Assembly (NCBI RefSeq): GCF_004011695.2
Contig: NC_082425.1
Location: forward strand, 682,001 to 746,000
Reading direction: 5' to 3'
DNA from: Ascochyta rabiei
Taxonomy: Eukaryota > Ascomycota > Dothideomycetes > Pleosporales > Didymellaceae
Length of the DNA stretch: 64,000 bases
Shown: positions 45,801-57,209 of the stretch, in pieces
How positions within the stretch are numbered: position 1 is the stretch's first letter
Layout: each line of letters begins with the position of its first letter
The notes under the pieces: model-generated
Databases searched by the model: none
Seen by the model: the letters and a program-made list of their open reading frames with translations, nothing else
Told to the model about the DNA's origin: nothing
Translations under genes and position numbers: made by a program

Positions 45801-46887
45801 GATGTGTGTTGTAACTGCTTTTAAGTATGCTATTAATAGAGGCTTAAACAGCACTATATTAAGCAGCTAGAGCGTTTAGGTTAAGTAAGGGGGAAGGATA
45901 GCTAGGAGGATCTTGTAGTTATTATAGTACTTAATAAAGTCTATTGTTACATAGGATCTGTAGCTATCTAGTATTAAAAGCCTCTACTTTCTTTGTGCTT
46001 TCTTCTTAGTGTAGTAATTAAACACCTGCTTAAGCCAGGTAAGGCCTATATCCCTATTTGTCTACCCTAAGGAAGATAATATAACTATTACAGAGTGTTT
46101 TTCTAGCTTAATTTTAGCTACCTAGTCTAATTTAATACTAGCGTTAGCTAACTTATAGATAATGCCTAGTAGTAGTACTGTTCTATTACCACACACACAC
46201 GCTATAAGCGTCTACTAAGCTTAGTTACTATCCTAGATAGATGCTTTAATCTCTCTCTTTATCTACATACGCTTACTAAACATATATTTTATTCTGCCTA
46301 TAATGCTAATTATAAAGCCCTTCTTATCTATATTATATATATAGCAACCCTTAATAGAGTATTTAGAGATTTTATGCTATAGTAGGTTAAAGTAGAGCGT
46401 ATATTTATTATAGGAATTAGTATTATAACATAGTTAATCTATCCTAGTAGAGTAACATAAGATAAGATAGATAGAGTACTTGTTAATAAAGCAGGTAACC
46501 TAGCTCTTACTAACTAGATTTTAAGCCACTAGCAACGCAAAATTCTGGATTATCTCTCTAGTAGGTGGTAAGTAATAAGTACTAAGCAACTCTATGTACT
46601 TTATAAGCTCTATCTCCTATTATAGTGTTAAACGTTACTAGTTAATATCCTTAGTCTCCTAGGAGTCCTAAATGTGCTTGTGTCTCTAAGCTAGAGTTAT
46701 GTAGTTAACGCTGAACCTAGTAGTAAAATACTAATACATAAGTTTTTTGCCTAGTTTTAGCACATTAATTGCTGTAAGCGCTTTGTTAATAGCTGCTATA
46801 GTTGTTAAGTTACAACGCGTTAAAGTATGGTGTAGTTGTGATGATTCGGTCGTTGCGCGACTCTGGTCGTTGCGCGCACGGACACGG
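42894..46887 (-). mobile_element. RIP-degraded pogo-like DNA transposon, copy 2, with nested insertion
   Basis: The same element as the copy at 32629-34759 and in the same orientation, flanked by TA (42892-42893 and 46888-46889). Total length is 3994 bp. Removing the nested 1863 bp element and its duplicated TA leaves 2129 bp, matching copy 1. Most differences from copy 1 are C/T and G/A transitions. Minus-strand transposase fragments (NIDKKGF, RLLILDSYRSY, VLFKPLIAYL, LILKSFKATGIYLLNPNI) are interrupted by many stops. The left end lies next to the start of the Zn2Cys6 gene. Confidence 0.88.
43298..45160 (+). mobile_element. Nested Fot1/pogo-type transposon, 1863 bp, RIP-degraded
   Basis: It is inserted in the second pogo-like copy between TA duplications (43296-43297 and 45161-45162). 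The terminal inverted repeats are 63 bp (43298-43360 and 45098-45160) with one mismatch, starting ACGTACTCCACAGG. Each contains a 14 bp direct repeat, AGGTGAGCGGATCA. On the plus strand the remains of a Fot1-like DDE transposase read in order: NFNKTGFIIG, GVVVTGLER, AILPFIIFKGCNHLSAWY, NWVIGVSKNRWTTNKLGLDW, LLLINSHKSYNSL, IPLHLSYFL, LDIGCFAPLKKAY and a C-terminal KCYNIRHNLHTC zinc-knuckle-like tail. Stops replace many Gln, Arg and Trp codons, as RIP produces. The size is close to Fot1-type families of Pleosporales such as Molly, but identity with any named family is not shown. Confidence 0.9.
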
Positions 46888-46889
46888 TA

Positions 46890-47568
46890 CTGCGGCGCAG
46901 CCAAAACCTTCAATGTTGCAGCTTGTAGAGTGCTCACGTTCAGCACGACGAACGCAGACTTCTTTACGAGATACGCATAAGCAAAACGCGTTCTGAGATG
47001 AAGATTTCTTCCACAAGGATCCATTCTCACAGCCCAGCTGATGACGACGCTACCAGAAGCGTAAACGAAATACGCCGCTAGAGCATATCATCCGTGGTAG
47101 TGTTGAGCTAGTATGAATTTGGAAGAGCGCATCATTTCTTTAACGTTATACACAGATGAATTGTTTTTCAACCCGAATCTACCATCTCAAACAAACGATC
47201 GAAGTAATGTTCTCCAGAAAGGCAACTGAGATGTCTTCAAGATCGAAGCAGACGTTATTGACAGTCACAACGTAGTTCAAACATCTAGACGCGTCAAGTC
47301 GCACCTCCTGTACACTAAAGCCCTGGTCTCGAGTTGGCCTCGACCAATCCGAACCAAACGATCACGCCCCACTTTTACAGCGTATTTCGTACACAAGCAA
47401 GGTCGAATTCAGATCTCTCATGTTTGAATTGCGGTAGACATCATGTGTTTCTGTTTTGCGCCAAGAATTGGAAGCCTGATAAGAACTGGAGACCTATTTA
47501 ATTCATGTTCACACTGATTCTCCAGAAGCACCGTCCCGCTCCTGATCACAGTTTCGAATCTGATCAAC
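46890..47568. other. Intergenic region after the second transposon
   Basis: No gene recognised. It includes the promoter of the RTA1-like gene. Confidence 0.5.
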
Positions 47569-48607
47569 ATGTCAGAGCAGTACCGACCTTCTCTAGACGA
47601 CCCTGCCGTTTGGGTTCCTTACCGCTATCACCCTTCACGGACTGCAGCAATCATCTTTGTTGTTGCCTTTTCCCTAACAACCCTCTTGCATACCTTCCAG
47701 TTATGCAAGAGAAAGACCAGGTATTTCATACCTCTGGTTGTCGGTGGCATATGTATGTTTCCTGCAACATCTCGCACGTCAATGCTGACTCTACGATTCA
47801 GTTGAAATCTTGGGTTACGTCGGAAGAATTCTCTCTACCAACGACCTCTGGGCTCTAGGCCCATTCATCATGCAGTCGCTGCTCCTGCTGATTGCCCCCG
47901 CCCTCTTTGCTGCGTCCATCTACATTGTGCTCGGGCGTATCATACTTATGGTCGATGGCGAACAATACTCTCTGATCCATCAAAAGTGGCTCACGAAGAT
48001 TTTTGTGGCTGGCGATGTAATCAGCTTCCTGGTTCAGGCGGGAGGAGGTGGTATCCAAGCGGCTGGTTCTCTGGCACTGCTGCACGCCGGAGAGAAGATC
48101 ATCGTCGTGGGCCTGTTCCTTCAGCTCACTTTCTTTGGGTTTTTCATCGTCGTCGCAGGGCTCTTTCACTACCGTTTCGCCAAAGCCAATGCTGGAGCGG
48201 CATCTAGATGCACAGACGAGTCCGGTCATGAGCACTCCTCCAAGCGCGATTTACACCGCCACTCTTCGAACTCACCCACAAGTTATGGAGATACGCGACA
48301 TCCAGCCCTCAGTGTTTACAATTTACCCTGGAAACGCCACATGTACGTGTTATACGTCGCATCTGCCTTGATCATGATCAGGAGCGTATTCCGTGTGGTG
48401 GAGTACTTGCAAGGAAACAACGGGTATATCCTGCGGCATGAAGTCCATCTGTACATTTTTGATGCTCTCCTGATGCTGATTGTCATGTGCCTGTTCAACT
48501 GGATCCATCCAGCGCAGGTTACGGGCCTGTATCACCAGAGGATGGCGGAAAGCGATATGTATACGATGGAAATGCATAATAGTCACATACAGCACGAAAC
48601 GGTTTAG
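47569..48607 (+). CDS. RTA1-like seven-span membrane protein, 329 aa
   Basis: Exons are 47569-47752 and 47802-48607. The 49 bp intron (donor GTATGT, acceptor TTCAG) restores the family block VVGGI-FEILGYVGRI. RTA1-like (lipid-translocating exporter) proteins sit in fungal plasma or internal membranes and affect resistance to toxic lipids or sterol drugs; their mechanism is not settled. Seven hydrophobic spans are visible. The conserved SLLLLIAPALFAASIYIVLGRII segment is followed by a charged loop, then FVAGDVISFLVQAGGGGIQA, a motif typical of the family. A His/Ser-rich cytosolic loop (~residues 190-235) precedes PWKRHMYVLYVASALIMIRSVFRVVEY. The tail ends in a hydrophilic MHNSHIQHETV. Confidence 0.92.
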
Positions 48608-48846
48608 GACCAAATGTTATGATAGTACAAGAGCTTGCATTTGGCGGCTGTTCAAAATTACACAAGTAGAGTTGGGTCGTCGACAGCATCCGTAAGCAAT
48701 GGCCTGTCGATAATTCAAGGAGTCAATCTCCGGTATACAATGAGATTATCTACATGACTATAAACGGATTGTTTGTCCTATATCAGCCTTCAAACGATAA
48801 TCATGTCCATAAATTACAAAGGGTATCTTATTACAACCAATCCGTC

Positions 48847-49939
48847 TCAAGACATGCTCGCCATGGTGACTGTGTCTTTCGTTTCATGCTGGTCATCCGC
48901 CGTAGCAACCCTCCACTCACCTAGCTGAGAATTCATAGCCTCTTGAGACTCTTTCGGCCGTAAGGACAATGGTGTTGGTGCGCGCATAGACTCCTGTGTT
49001 GAGCGAGTGAGCTCTTTCTCAGCCTCCACAGACCCGAAAGTGAGCCAATGAATGACAATAGCGTCCCAACTGACGTCCGCAACACACAATGCCAGGCATA
49101 CCAGTGCCAATTCGCGACCCCCCGTAGCGTGAAACTGGACCATGTTGGCAATTGTTGGCAGCATGATGAGCATGCTTCCTATGAGGCTCTTCCACAGCAG
49201 AACTCTGATGTTACGCTGCACTGTGGTTTCCTTCCTACTTACGAGGTATGCGGGTCCTTTGCGTTGTTCATTCCAAACACACCGGAGATGGCGCTCAGTC
49301 CGTGAGGCTTGACGACAGGTCGAAGCAGGTAGAGAAAGACGCCAGTCAGCGCGGCGTCAACACCGATATCGACAGCCATGAAAGGAATTGAGACTCCGCC
49401 AGGAATTCCCATATGACAGCGTCCATCAGCTTGCACCTGAATGATGGGCCGGAGGTGGGCATCGATTGCAACTCCAAGGAACGATGCAATGACCATGACC
49501 ATGCATGCCCAATTCAGCCAGTCGCGACGTCGGCGAACAGACGGAGCGCGTACGACGTGAACACGCTCAACTAGGAAGATGTAGCTATTTCCCGGTTATA
49601 TAACTATGTCTGTTGACAGATTGGTCAAACTCAAGTTTTGCCCTTGCAAGCAATGTACAGGGTCAAGTAAATCCATGTTGCCGAGAAGCAGAGGCTGTGG
49701 TTATACAGGCCTTGACCAGCGAGCATGATAGCTGTAGAGAAGATGAACGCAAAGACAAGGAAGGGCAGAAGAAGCACGATCATCGATTTGATGTTGCGCG
49801 TTATCATGACACTTCGTCGCAGTCTATCGAACCGTACTCCTGCCGGAACTGTGAGTCGATTGTATTCCTTAATAATCATCTGGTCGTCACATCTCAAGGT
49901 TCCGGTCTTCTCGCCACTCGCTTTGCAGTAATTAAACAT
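48847..49939 (-). CDS. Multi-span fungal integral membrane protein, ~326 aa, function unknown
   Basis: On the minus strand the model is exons 49939-49659, 49584-49243 and 49204-48847. The first intron (74 bp, donor GTACAT, acceptor AATAG) gives WIYLTL-YIFLVERVHVVR, which is convincing. The second join needs a 38 bp intron (donor GTAAGT, acceptor ATCAG) to connect KDPHTS to VLLWKSLIGSM. This is near the lower size limit for introns, so a small frameshift is an alternative. Seven or so hydrophobic spans are visible, among them IVLLLPFLVFAFIFSTAIML, WACMVMVIASFLGVAI, VGVDAALTGVFLYLL-like and GSMLIMLPTIANMVQF. The Ser/Thr-rich tail is cytosolic. The LVERVHVVR and LLWKSLIG motifs occur in a fungal membrane family without known role. 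The 5' end is uncertain because another exon may exist. It faces RTA1 tail-to-tail, 240 bp apart. Confidence 0.62.
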
Positions 49940-51299
49940 CTCTTACAGTTTGACTTCCTTGTAAGGGCGAAAACATGAGTGTGACAGGATAATCGCTCGA
50001 CCTCGCAGCATATCAGTTCAGAAGGCGCTGGTATGCAAGTTGTCTTTGTTAGCACTCGCGTCTCCCCGTTTATTTTCTTCTATGCTTGCACGACCCTCTC
50101 AGCTCGATCTGCCGATGGAACGGTCTACACATATCTGTGACATCGATACTGAACCTCTGCACCGCTATCACAGGGGTGGATGTTATCCTGTTCACTTGGG
50201 GGACTGTTTGAGTAATGGCAGGTGCAAGGTTCTACACAAGTTGGGCTGCGCGCGATACCAGATCTCGTTTTCTGCAATAAATTGACATGATCAGTGCTGA
50301 CATGCTACTAGAAATCAAACCTACGTTGCTGTAAAAATTGCAGTTTCCAAGCCAAACTATCAGAATTTAGAGACTACCGTCTTGCGTACAATAGCGGCGA
50401 CACACTTAGACCAACCTGGTTACTAACATCTAATAACAATGCAAGATTCCTTCTAGATTAATAGTCTAAATAGAACTTATAAATGCCTTGTGTTGGAATT
50501 GTTAGGGCCAAGCGTGGCCAATATCCTCAACGCGCCTTCCAGCATCAAAAGGCTTCTCAAAACGCTCGCGAAAACCACTGCAAAACAGGCTCTGCTTAGT
50601 TTGAGCTTCCTTCACGAGCAGAGAATCGCACATGCAGGTATATGGTGATGTCAGCATTTATTTCGTCTCTGCTAATCGTCCTCAGATCTGCATGCCCGCA
50701 ACCTAGCATTCGCGATCCCTACGGTACAAGCCTTGCGAGAAGAGGAATTCCTCTAGAAACTCGGACAACCCGAAACTGGAATTGTTTAGAGAAAGGACGG
50801 CTAGCCATTAGGACCTGGTGTACCCTGATACCTTGTTAAACTTACTTCCTACTCTATAGATGTTAAGCCATTGTTCAGGTCGATTGGGAATGTAGATTTT
50901 GGCGAATCATTCTTAAGCGACGAGTGACCTGGCGCCCTCAACACCCCACTTCCAGTTCGCGCCCCTGAGATCATCTTCAAAGACAAAGTCGATTATCGTA
51001 TTGAAGTGTCCCCATGATCGTTCTCTGACGTCCATGTTTCTCATCGCTTGTTCTGCAACAAGGGTAGAGAAAACGGTGACTGTAGTTTGAGTGTTTGGAC
51101 TTTCAGTCATGACGAAATCCAACGTTTCCGGGAAGTGCACGAAAGAACAGCGCGTGGGAGGGAAAGAACACTTGGAATGCCTTCTTCGGAGGATGGCGCT
51201 AGTGTAAATCGGCCATTTGCAAAAAGAGGAGATGGTGATGATGTTCCCTTTTCCCCAACGCCGCGCAATGTTGTGCTGAAACACCCCCCACCCGCTTCC
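49940..51299. other. No recognisable gene
   Basis: About 1.36 kb between the membrane-protein gene and the 3' end of the GT90 gene. Short frames only. It is AT-richer around 50.3-50.5 kb, but no repeat was identified. Confidence 0.45.
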
Positions 51300-54200
51300 C
51301 TACCGCTCCCCACTGCCTTTCCCCATTCGAAACCCAATCGTCGTCCTCTTGTCGTCCGTCAGTCTCCCCCACTCGAGCAGCAGCCTGAACATGTAGACTT
51401 CCATATCCTCTTTCCTGAGCACCTTCTCAGTCCAGACCTTGCCTTGCCTCGCTATAGCTTCAGCCTCCTTGGTGCGACCCTCCATCATGCGCTTGTTCCT
51501 CTCTTCAACACCGTATCCACCAAAGTAGGCGAGGATAGAGAAGAGATCGTGCAGACGCACATCAACGGGCACAAAGTGTTTCCAGGCGACGAGGCGACCG
51601 TCGTACCATTCGCGGAAGATGCCAGTTTTCAGAACGACAGAGTTTGATTGCAGGAAGGGAAGGAAGTTACTAGAGGAGCCGGCGCTGTCGGTGTCGAACA
51701 GATATCTGTAGCGCCAGTGTTGTCTGAGATCAACGGATTCTGCAATCTTGAACTCGCGAGACTGGTCGGTGCAATCACGTCCTGCACAGTGACTAAGCTC
51801 TGTGAACTGGGCATCGACTTTGGTCTCCAGCAGCCGCTTGACGTCAGATCTGCGCTTCATGATATACTCGAGATTGTCGCTATGATCGCCTTTTGGAAGC
51901 AACATCGGCAGCCGTGAAGTTGTGTTGAAATTCAGGTGATGCACCAGCCGTTGACGTAACATGCCCTTCCAGGTGCCAGTCATGCTAGTGCCTTCTTCGG
52001 TAGGACCACGCCAGAACAAGACGTCCTCCTTCTGCTGGAAAGGTGGATCGGGGTACTTCTCGTCGAAGTCGTACTTGGACTCCCCGAGGTAGTTCCGTAG
52101 GGAAGGATACCGTATGTCGATATACCCAGCTGCGCGAGTCTGGCTGAAGATGGGCACGATGCCATGAGTTCCTGACAGGTTGGATGGACTGAGGTACACG
52201 CCATGAAGACTGGCAATGTCGGGTTGGTGGCATACGTCAGCAGCCATGCTCCAGTTGGACAGGAAAGCACCCATGGAATGAGGTATGGCGCAAGTCGAAC
52301 AGAATGTCTTGGTGTTCCAGTGACGTTCGTTGCGCGCGCGAGATTCGGGCGAACAAGCCACAGACCCGTACGTTTGGAAGGAAGGCCTGCGAGGGACGGC
52401 TTCGAAGAAGCGGGGGTCTGTGCGTATATTGTCGATGTTGGGCCATTCGTCTGCGCGGTCAGTGCTGAAGTCGAGTCGTGCTCGAGATGGTTCGGGTGTT
52501 GGATACGGTTGCGGGTGCTTCAGGGCCTCCTGAAGTCGATCAAAGGGGACAGCCACACGAGCTTCCGTGTCGAGGTTGAAGACGAGATCCATGTCAGGAA
52601 GGAACTCGGCAAATTGCTTTATCAATCTGGTTGCGCCGTCGATGACGAATTTGGATTCCTCGGGCACCCCGCCTAGCGCATCTGCCGAACCATCGCGAAC
52701 ACGCACACCTCCGACGCCTTGGTGCGTAGCCAAGACGGTTGCTGTGCGCAAGCGCAGATCGTCCGGAGTGAATGATGAGAAGAGGGCCAAGTCCTCTTCA
52801 ATGTTGTCGTAGTCGTCGATTACGATGGCATTCCGTGTGACGGCGAACTGGTACCACTTGTCGAAGTAGGGGGGTGGATCTCGGTTGTAGCGTTGCTGAT
52901 AGTGTACGACGGCTTGCGCAAGAGACTGGCTGCGGTGGGCTTGCGAGGCCCATTGGTCGTGCTGTATGGTTGCTAGCTTGATCAGGTGGGTGATGGGGTG
53001 CTCGAGGATGGGATCTTGGCGACGATAGACAACGAGGCCGAGGGAGAAGCAAACGAGGAGGAGAACCAACGAGGCCGACTGGTTCCTGCCCAGGCGGACG
53101 GGCACGGTGGAGCGTATGCGAGACTCGATGTTGGTATCAGTGAGCAGGTGGAGAACAAGAGCGATGGTGAGCAGGGCGAGACACAGCACAAGGCCCACGG
53201 TAGACTTTGGTGGGAAGGCGTGGGACGCGCCGGTCCCTAGTGCTCGAAGAAGGCCGATATATGCAGAGGAAAATGCAACAGTGAGGACCGCGCTCATAAC
53301 GCCGTACAGTCGTGCCTGTTGGGTCAGCGTATATGGTCAGTCGGGAGGGCTTGTCTTGACCTACGGATTTTAAAAAGGCCCACGTCATAAAGGGTATCAT
53401 TAACGACAATCGCAACAAGGCGAGGCAATACTCGGGAGAAAATGAGAGCATCCATTCGCGGTGCTCGGGCACGGCAGCGTAGACGGCAACGCCAGCGACA
53501 AGGAGAACGGAGGAAGAAGCCTGTGGGTGGTTAGCGGGGTTGCTATGGTGGTGGTGGTGCAGCAGGTGTGCCACGTACAACAAAGGTCAAGCCAACGAGC
53601 TGGTTGTTCGAGGTGCCATCTCGAAGCCGGATGGTGCGGTCGTCTACGGGCGAGAGGCCATCGTGCACCAGACGGTATAGGAGCTGGACGATGGCTGTGT
53701 CTAGAGCGAAGCCGAGCAACTGCAGTGTGGGCACGAGGGCGGCTGTTGAGTTTGAGACGGGGCAGATGTAGGTGGAGGGCAAAGCGCTGGTCTTGATCAG
53801 GACGAGGAAGGCGCTGATGGATAGCAGGAGGGAAGGGAGGATGTAGCGGGTCGAGTGGGCATGGGTGAAGCTGACGATGGGTTCGAGCGGCGTCTTTGGG
53901 CGTGCGTCAGGGCTCCAGGCGGGGTAGTGGCGTTTGTGGGGATGGCGGACGGTGTGGCAGAGGGCGAGCACGAGCGGGAGGAAGGCCTGGAGGAAGGGTC
54001 AGCACGGGGGCAGGTGGCATGATGACAGCACGCACGAGCGTTGAAGGGGCGCTGCACTCGACGTCCTTGAGCACGAGGTAGAAGACGCCGATGCGGCTGC
54101 ATATTGCGAACAGGAGGACGGTGAGGAGGGCGCCGACTGCCTGGAGGCGCGAAGCGTTGCGGCGAGCGACCAGGCCTGCCTCGGTCCAGTGTTGCTCGGC

Positions 54201-54470
54201 GTGCGGTGAGGCGCGGGCGTGGGCGTGGGCGTGGGCACCAAGACGAACATGGGCGTCGCTGAGCGGTATCGCGACGTATCGCGCGGGCAGCTGTGGCTGG
54301 TGCGGTCGGCGAGGCCAGGCGTCGAGGGCGACGAGCAGCAGGCCGGTGAGCAGCAACACGATGCAGGCCGTGTGCAGGGGCTTGTCGAGGGCGAACGAGT
54401 ACTCGATGGGTGTCGCAGTCGACAGGTAGCTGCTTGCTAGTACGAGGCCACTGTGGGAGCTCGTCAGCAT
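51300..54470 (-). CDS. Membrane-anchored GT90 (CAP10-like) glycosyltransferase, 1004 aa
   Basis: Four exons on the minus strand: 54470-54036, 53986-53579, 53520-53365 and 53315-51300. The introns are 49, 58 and 49 bp, all phase 0. The ATG is preceded directly by an in-frame TGA, so this is the first possible start. Residues 1-~460 hold several membrane spans (CIVLLLTGLLLVALDAW, AVGALLTVLLFAICSRIGVFY, YILPSLLLSISAFLVLIK, VLLVAGVAVYAAV, LVLLLVCFSLGLVVY). The C-terminal part is the GT90 domain: YQQRYNRDPPPYFDKWYQFA, FNLDTEARVAVPF, DIRYPSLRNYLGESKYDFDEKYPDPP, KEDVLFWRGPTEEGTS, HWRYRYLFDTDSAGSSSNFLPFLQSNSVVLKTGIFREWYD and WKHFVPVD. GT90 enzymes transfer sugars such as xylose in the Golgi, and the cryptococcal CAP10 protein is needed for capsule. 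The acceptor here is unknown. Confidence 0.9.
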
Positions 54471-54473
54471 TCA

Positions 54474-54880
54474 TCGTCGTCGTCGTTGTCTTCATCATCG
54501 TCGTCGTCGTTGTCTTCATCATCGTCGTCGTCGTTGTCTTCATCATCGTCGTCGTCGTTGTCTTCATCATCGTCGTCGTCGTTGTCTTCATCATCGTCGT
54601 CGTCGTTGTCTTCATCATCGTCGTCGTCGTTGTCTTCATCATCGTCGTCGTCGTTGTCTTCATCATCGTCGTCGTCGTTGTCTTCATCATCGTCGTCGTC
54701 GTTGTCTTCATCATCGTCGTCGTCGTTGTCTTCATCATCGTCGTCGTCGTTGTCTTCATCATCGTCGTCGTCGTTGTCTTCATCATCGTCGTCGTCGTTG
54801 TCTTCATCATCGTCGTCGTCGTTGTCTTCATCATCGTCGTCGTCGTTGTCTTCATCATCGTCGTCGTCGTCGTCGTCGTC
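54474..54880. repeat. 24 bp minisatellite, 16 tandem copies
   Basis: The unit on the plus strand is TCATCATCGTCGTCGTCG followed by TTGTCT, repeated 16 times with almost no variation, then a run of extra GTC triplets. The array ends within a few bases of the GT90 start codon at 54470. The 24 bp period is a multiple of three, and five of six frames are open through the array: Ser-rich, His/Arg-rich and Val/Ile-rich on the plus strand, Asp/Glu/Asn-rich and Thr/Met/Lys-rich on the minus strand. The sixth frame, the one of the GT90 start, has a stop in each unit. Near-perfect copies suggest recent expansion or gene conversion. Confidence 0.97.
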
Positions 54881-54895
54881 ATCGTCCTCGTCGTC

Positions 54896-55521
54896 GTCCT
54901 CGTGTCGCACTGCACACTGCACACTGCACACTGCACACTGGGCACCTACCACGGAAACAAGAGGGCCTTCTTGTCCATGACCGCCGCATTGCTCGACGGC
55001 GTTCTCTAGGGCGGCGGGGCGGCGCGGCAGGAATCGCGAGACACACTGCGCATCGTCTTGGGGCTTGGGGGTCGGGCACGCAGAGAGAGAGGGCTCCACG
55101 CCGAGGTGGGAGACGTGAGCTGCCAGCTGCGAGCTGCGAGCTGCCGCCGTCTGCATCTGCGCCTGCGCCTGCACCAGTGCACCTGCGCCTGCCCCTCGCA
55201 CCACCGCCACAACGAGCCAGGCGGGGAACAACAGGCCACCCACCGTCCAGGCTAGCGGCTCGTTCGGCATCTGGATTCTGGACCTGGACCTGGCTCGAAT
55301 GGCTCGAATGCGCGCGGACACCCACGGTCCCATGGTCCAGCGCCGATCCTCAGGAACGCGCCTTGCGCTCCACGGGAATCACGGCATCATGTCATGGCAC
55401 CACGGACGCTACCGAGCCCTGTGCTACCGGAAAACCGCAATTTGTGGGGGAGGCGAACACAATCTGCCACTTCATGCTACCGTCTACCCAGCAGATCCCC
55501 ACAGCCCTGCCCGCTGTCCCG
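54896..55521. other. Upstream region of the GT90 gene and 3' flank of the transporter gene
   Basis: The open frames here depend on the minisatellite and on low-complexity sequence, so I do not call a gene. Confidence 0.45.
54908..54940. repeat. 7 bp tandem repeat CACTGCA
   Basis: Four copies plus a partial copy of CACTGCA, just beyond the 24 bp minisatellite and upstream of the GT90 start. Confidence 0.9.
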
Positions 55522-57209
55522 TCAATACGTCTTCTTCTCCTCGTCCACTGCCTCCGTCTGCAGCGGCGAGCCATCCTTGGCGCCGTACCCGTGCTGCACC
55601 TCCACATCGTCAGCACGTCTGCTGACGATGCCGATTTCCGTCTCATGGAAGCTGTCGGCCACGTTCCTGTACGCAGGCACCAAGTTGACACAGATTGGGT
55701 ACGTCCATGCAGCCACGAAAAATACAAAGGGAACTACCATGGCAAACGCAGTCGGTGCGTAACCTGTAGCGAGGTTGGTTCTCCCTCGAGAGTCGGCGGC
55801 CACGAACAAGAGCGGAGGCACCACGGCACCGCCAGACACGCCAGCCACAATGAAGCCGGACCCACGCTTCGAGTGCTTTCCCAGCCCTCGCATGCTCAGC
55901 GCCACAATGGTCGGGAAGATGATCGACTCGAAGAACAAGACAATGAAGAGCATGCTCATGCCCGTGTTGCCACGTTCCGTAATCGCCGGTATCAGGAACA
56001 CGCTGTCGTGGGTTAGCCCAGTGACAGTCAAGGACGATTCGCCATGCTCACTCACATGCAAGCTGTCATGAATACAAAAAACACCCAGCGTGGCTTGACG
56101 AATTTCATAATCGCAGACCCAACAAACCGGCCGAGGGTAAAGGTGCCTTGGGCGCCGGCCAGGAAACGCGCAGCATCGGCATTGCTCGTGGCTATGGGCC
56201 CATCAGGACCAACGCCCACAACACGGGACTCAGTCACGTAGTTGATGAATGCTCCTGCAATGCCAACCTGGGCTCCGGTGTAGCAGAACTGTGCAAACGT
56301 CGCGTGGAAGAGACGGTACTGCTGGCGGAAGGGCTTGACATCGGTGCCAGCATGCGTGACCGACGCTTGGAACGCCATGTCCGCGTCTGTAATCTCAGGA
56401 ATCTGATCCATCGTCAGCAGTGGGCTGGGCGTGCTTCTGCCTCTGCAACCTACGGGCGAAAAATAGAAAACCACTGCCAGCAGGTAGACAAAGCATGCGA
56501 TCGCCAGGTACACCCATTGCACGCTCTTCAGCGCATCTGCATCTTCGCCGACGTTGTTGAAGAAGACATAAGACCCCAGTACAGGTGCGACGACAGTTCC
56601 GATACCGTTGAAAGCTTGTGCGATGTTTATGCGCATTTCAGAGTATTTGGGCGGACCGCACACAGCGACTGTTGGACTGGTCAGCCCTACCTAGCCAAAC
56701 GAACATGAGTAAGTGGTTACGGACGGTACGGGTTTGCAGCCGTCTCGAGCGAGCCCAGCCCGTTACCGATCACAAAGGTCGCTGCGCAAAACCCGCCAAA
56801 CGAACGGTACACGAGGCATGGCCAGGCCAACAGTGCGCCGGTGCCATACAGGAAGAGACCCCAGATGAAAACTGCCTTGTAGCCCCAGTGCCTAAGCAGC
56901 CAGTTGGCGTGGCCCAGTGAAGCGAGCGGATACGCTCCAAAGTAAGCGGCTTGCAGTCCAGAAGAACGGGCGCGAGTGATTCCGAGTTGCACCTGGAAAT
57001 GCTTGTTCAACGTATCAATAAGACCGTATGAGAAGCCCTGGACAACGGTCAAACACCATCGTGCTCACTGGTAGCGGCTCACTCACCCAGAGGAAGAATA
57101 GAACGGTAACCAAACAAAGTGGATAGATAGACGCACGCAACGTAAGCTCGGCAGCACTTGTGCGCTGGTCATCGCGAGTGCGCAGGGTAGGTCTCTTGAA
57201 GAACCCCAT
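55522..57209 (-). CDS. MFS sugar transporter of the FucP (fucose/glucose-galactose) type, 509 aa
   Basis: Four exons on the minus strand: 57209-57087, 57037-56725, 56668-56056 and 56002-55522. The introns are 49, 56 and 53 bp. Joins give FFLW-GFSYGLIDTLNKHF, AANPY-LAVCGPPKYSEM and MTAC-IVFLIPAITERGN, each matching the family across the junction. FucP-type carriers are proton-coupled sugar importers of the plasma membrane with 12 spans. Family features include FFLWGFSYGLIDTLNKHFQ in span 1, GHANWLLRHWGYKAVFIWGL, NGLGSLETAANPY in span 4, RINIAQAFNGIGTVVAPVLGSYVFF in span 5, LFHATFAQFCYTGAQVGIAGAFINY in span 7 and HSKRGSGFIVAGVSGGAVVPPLL near span 10. The length is slightly above bacterial FucP because of the central loop. 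The substrate is not determined. Confidence 0.9.

Noticed and set aside
50913..51284. 123-aa minus-strand frame downstream of GT90
   Set aside because: No homology, no conserved pattern and it lies in the expected 3' region. The composition looks random.
54474..54940. Tandem array considered as CRISPR
   Set aside because: It is a direct tandem repeat without spacers, in a fungal genome.
53797..54945. Minus-strand frame with Thr/Met/Lys repeats through the 24 bp array
   Set aside because: It is open only because the repeat unit lacks stops in that frame. It overlaps the GT90 exons in another frame, and the GT90 frame has conserved domains and splice sites.
54410..55333. Val/Ile-rich plus-strand and Asp/Glu-rich minus-strand frames through the array
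   Set aside because: Artefacts of a repeat whose period is a multiple of three, with no independent support on either side.
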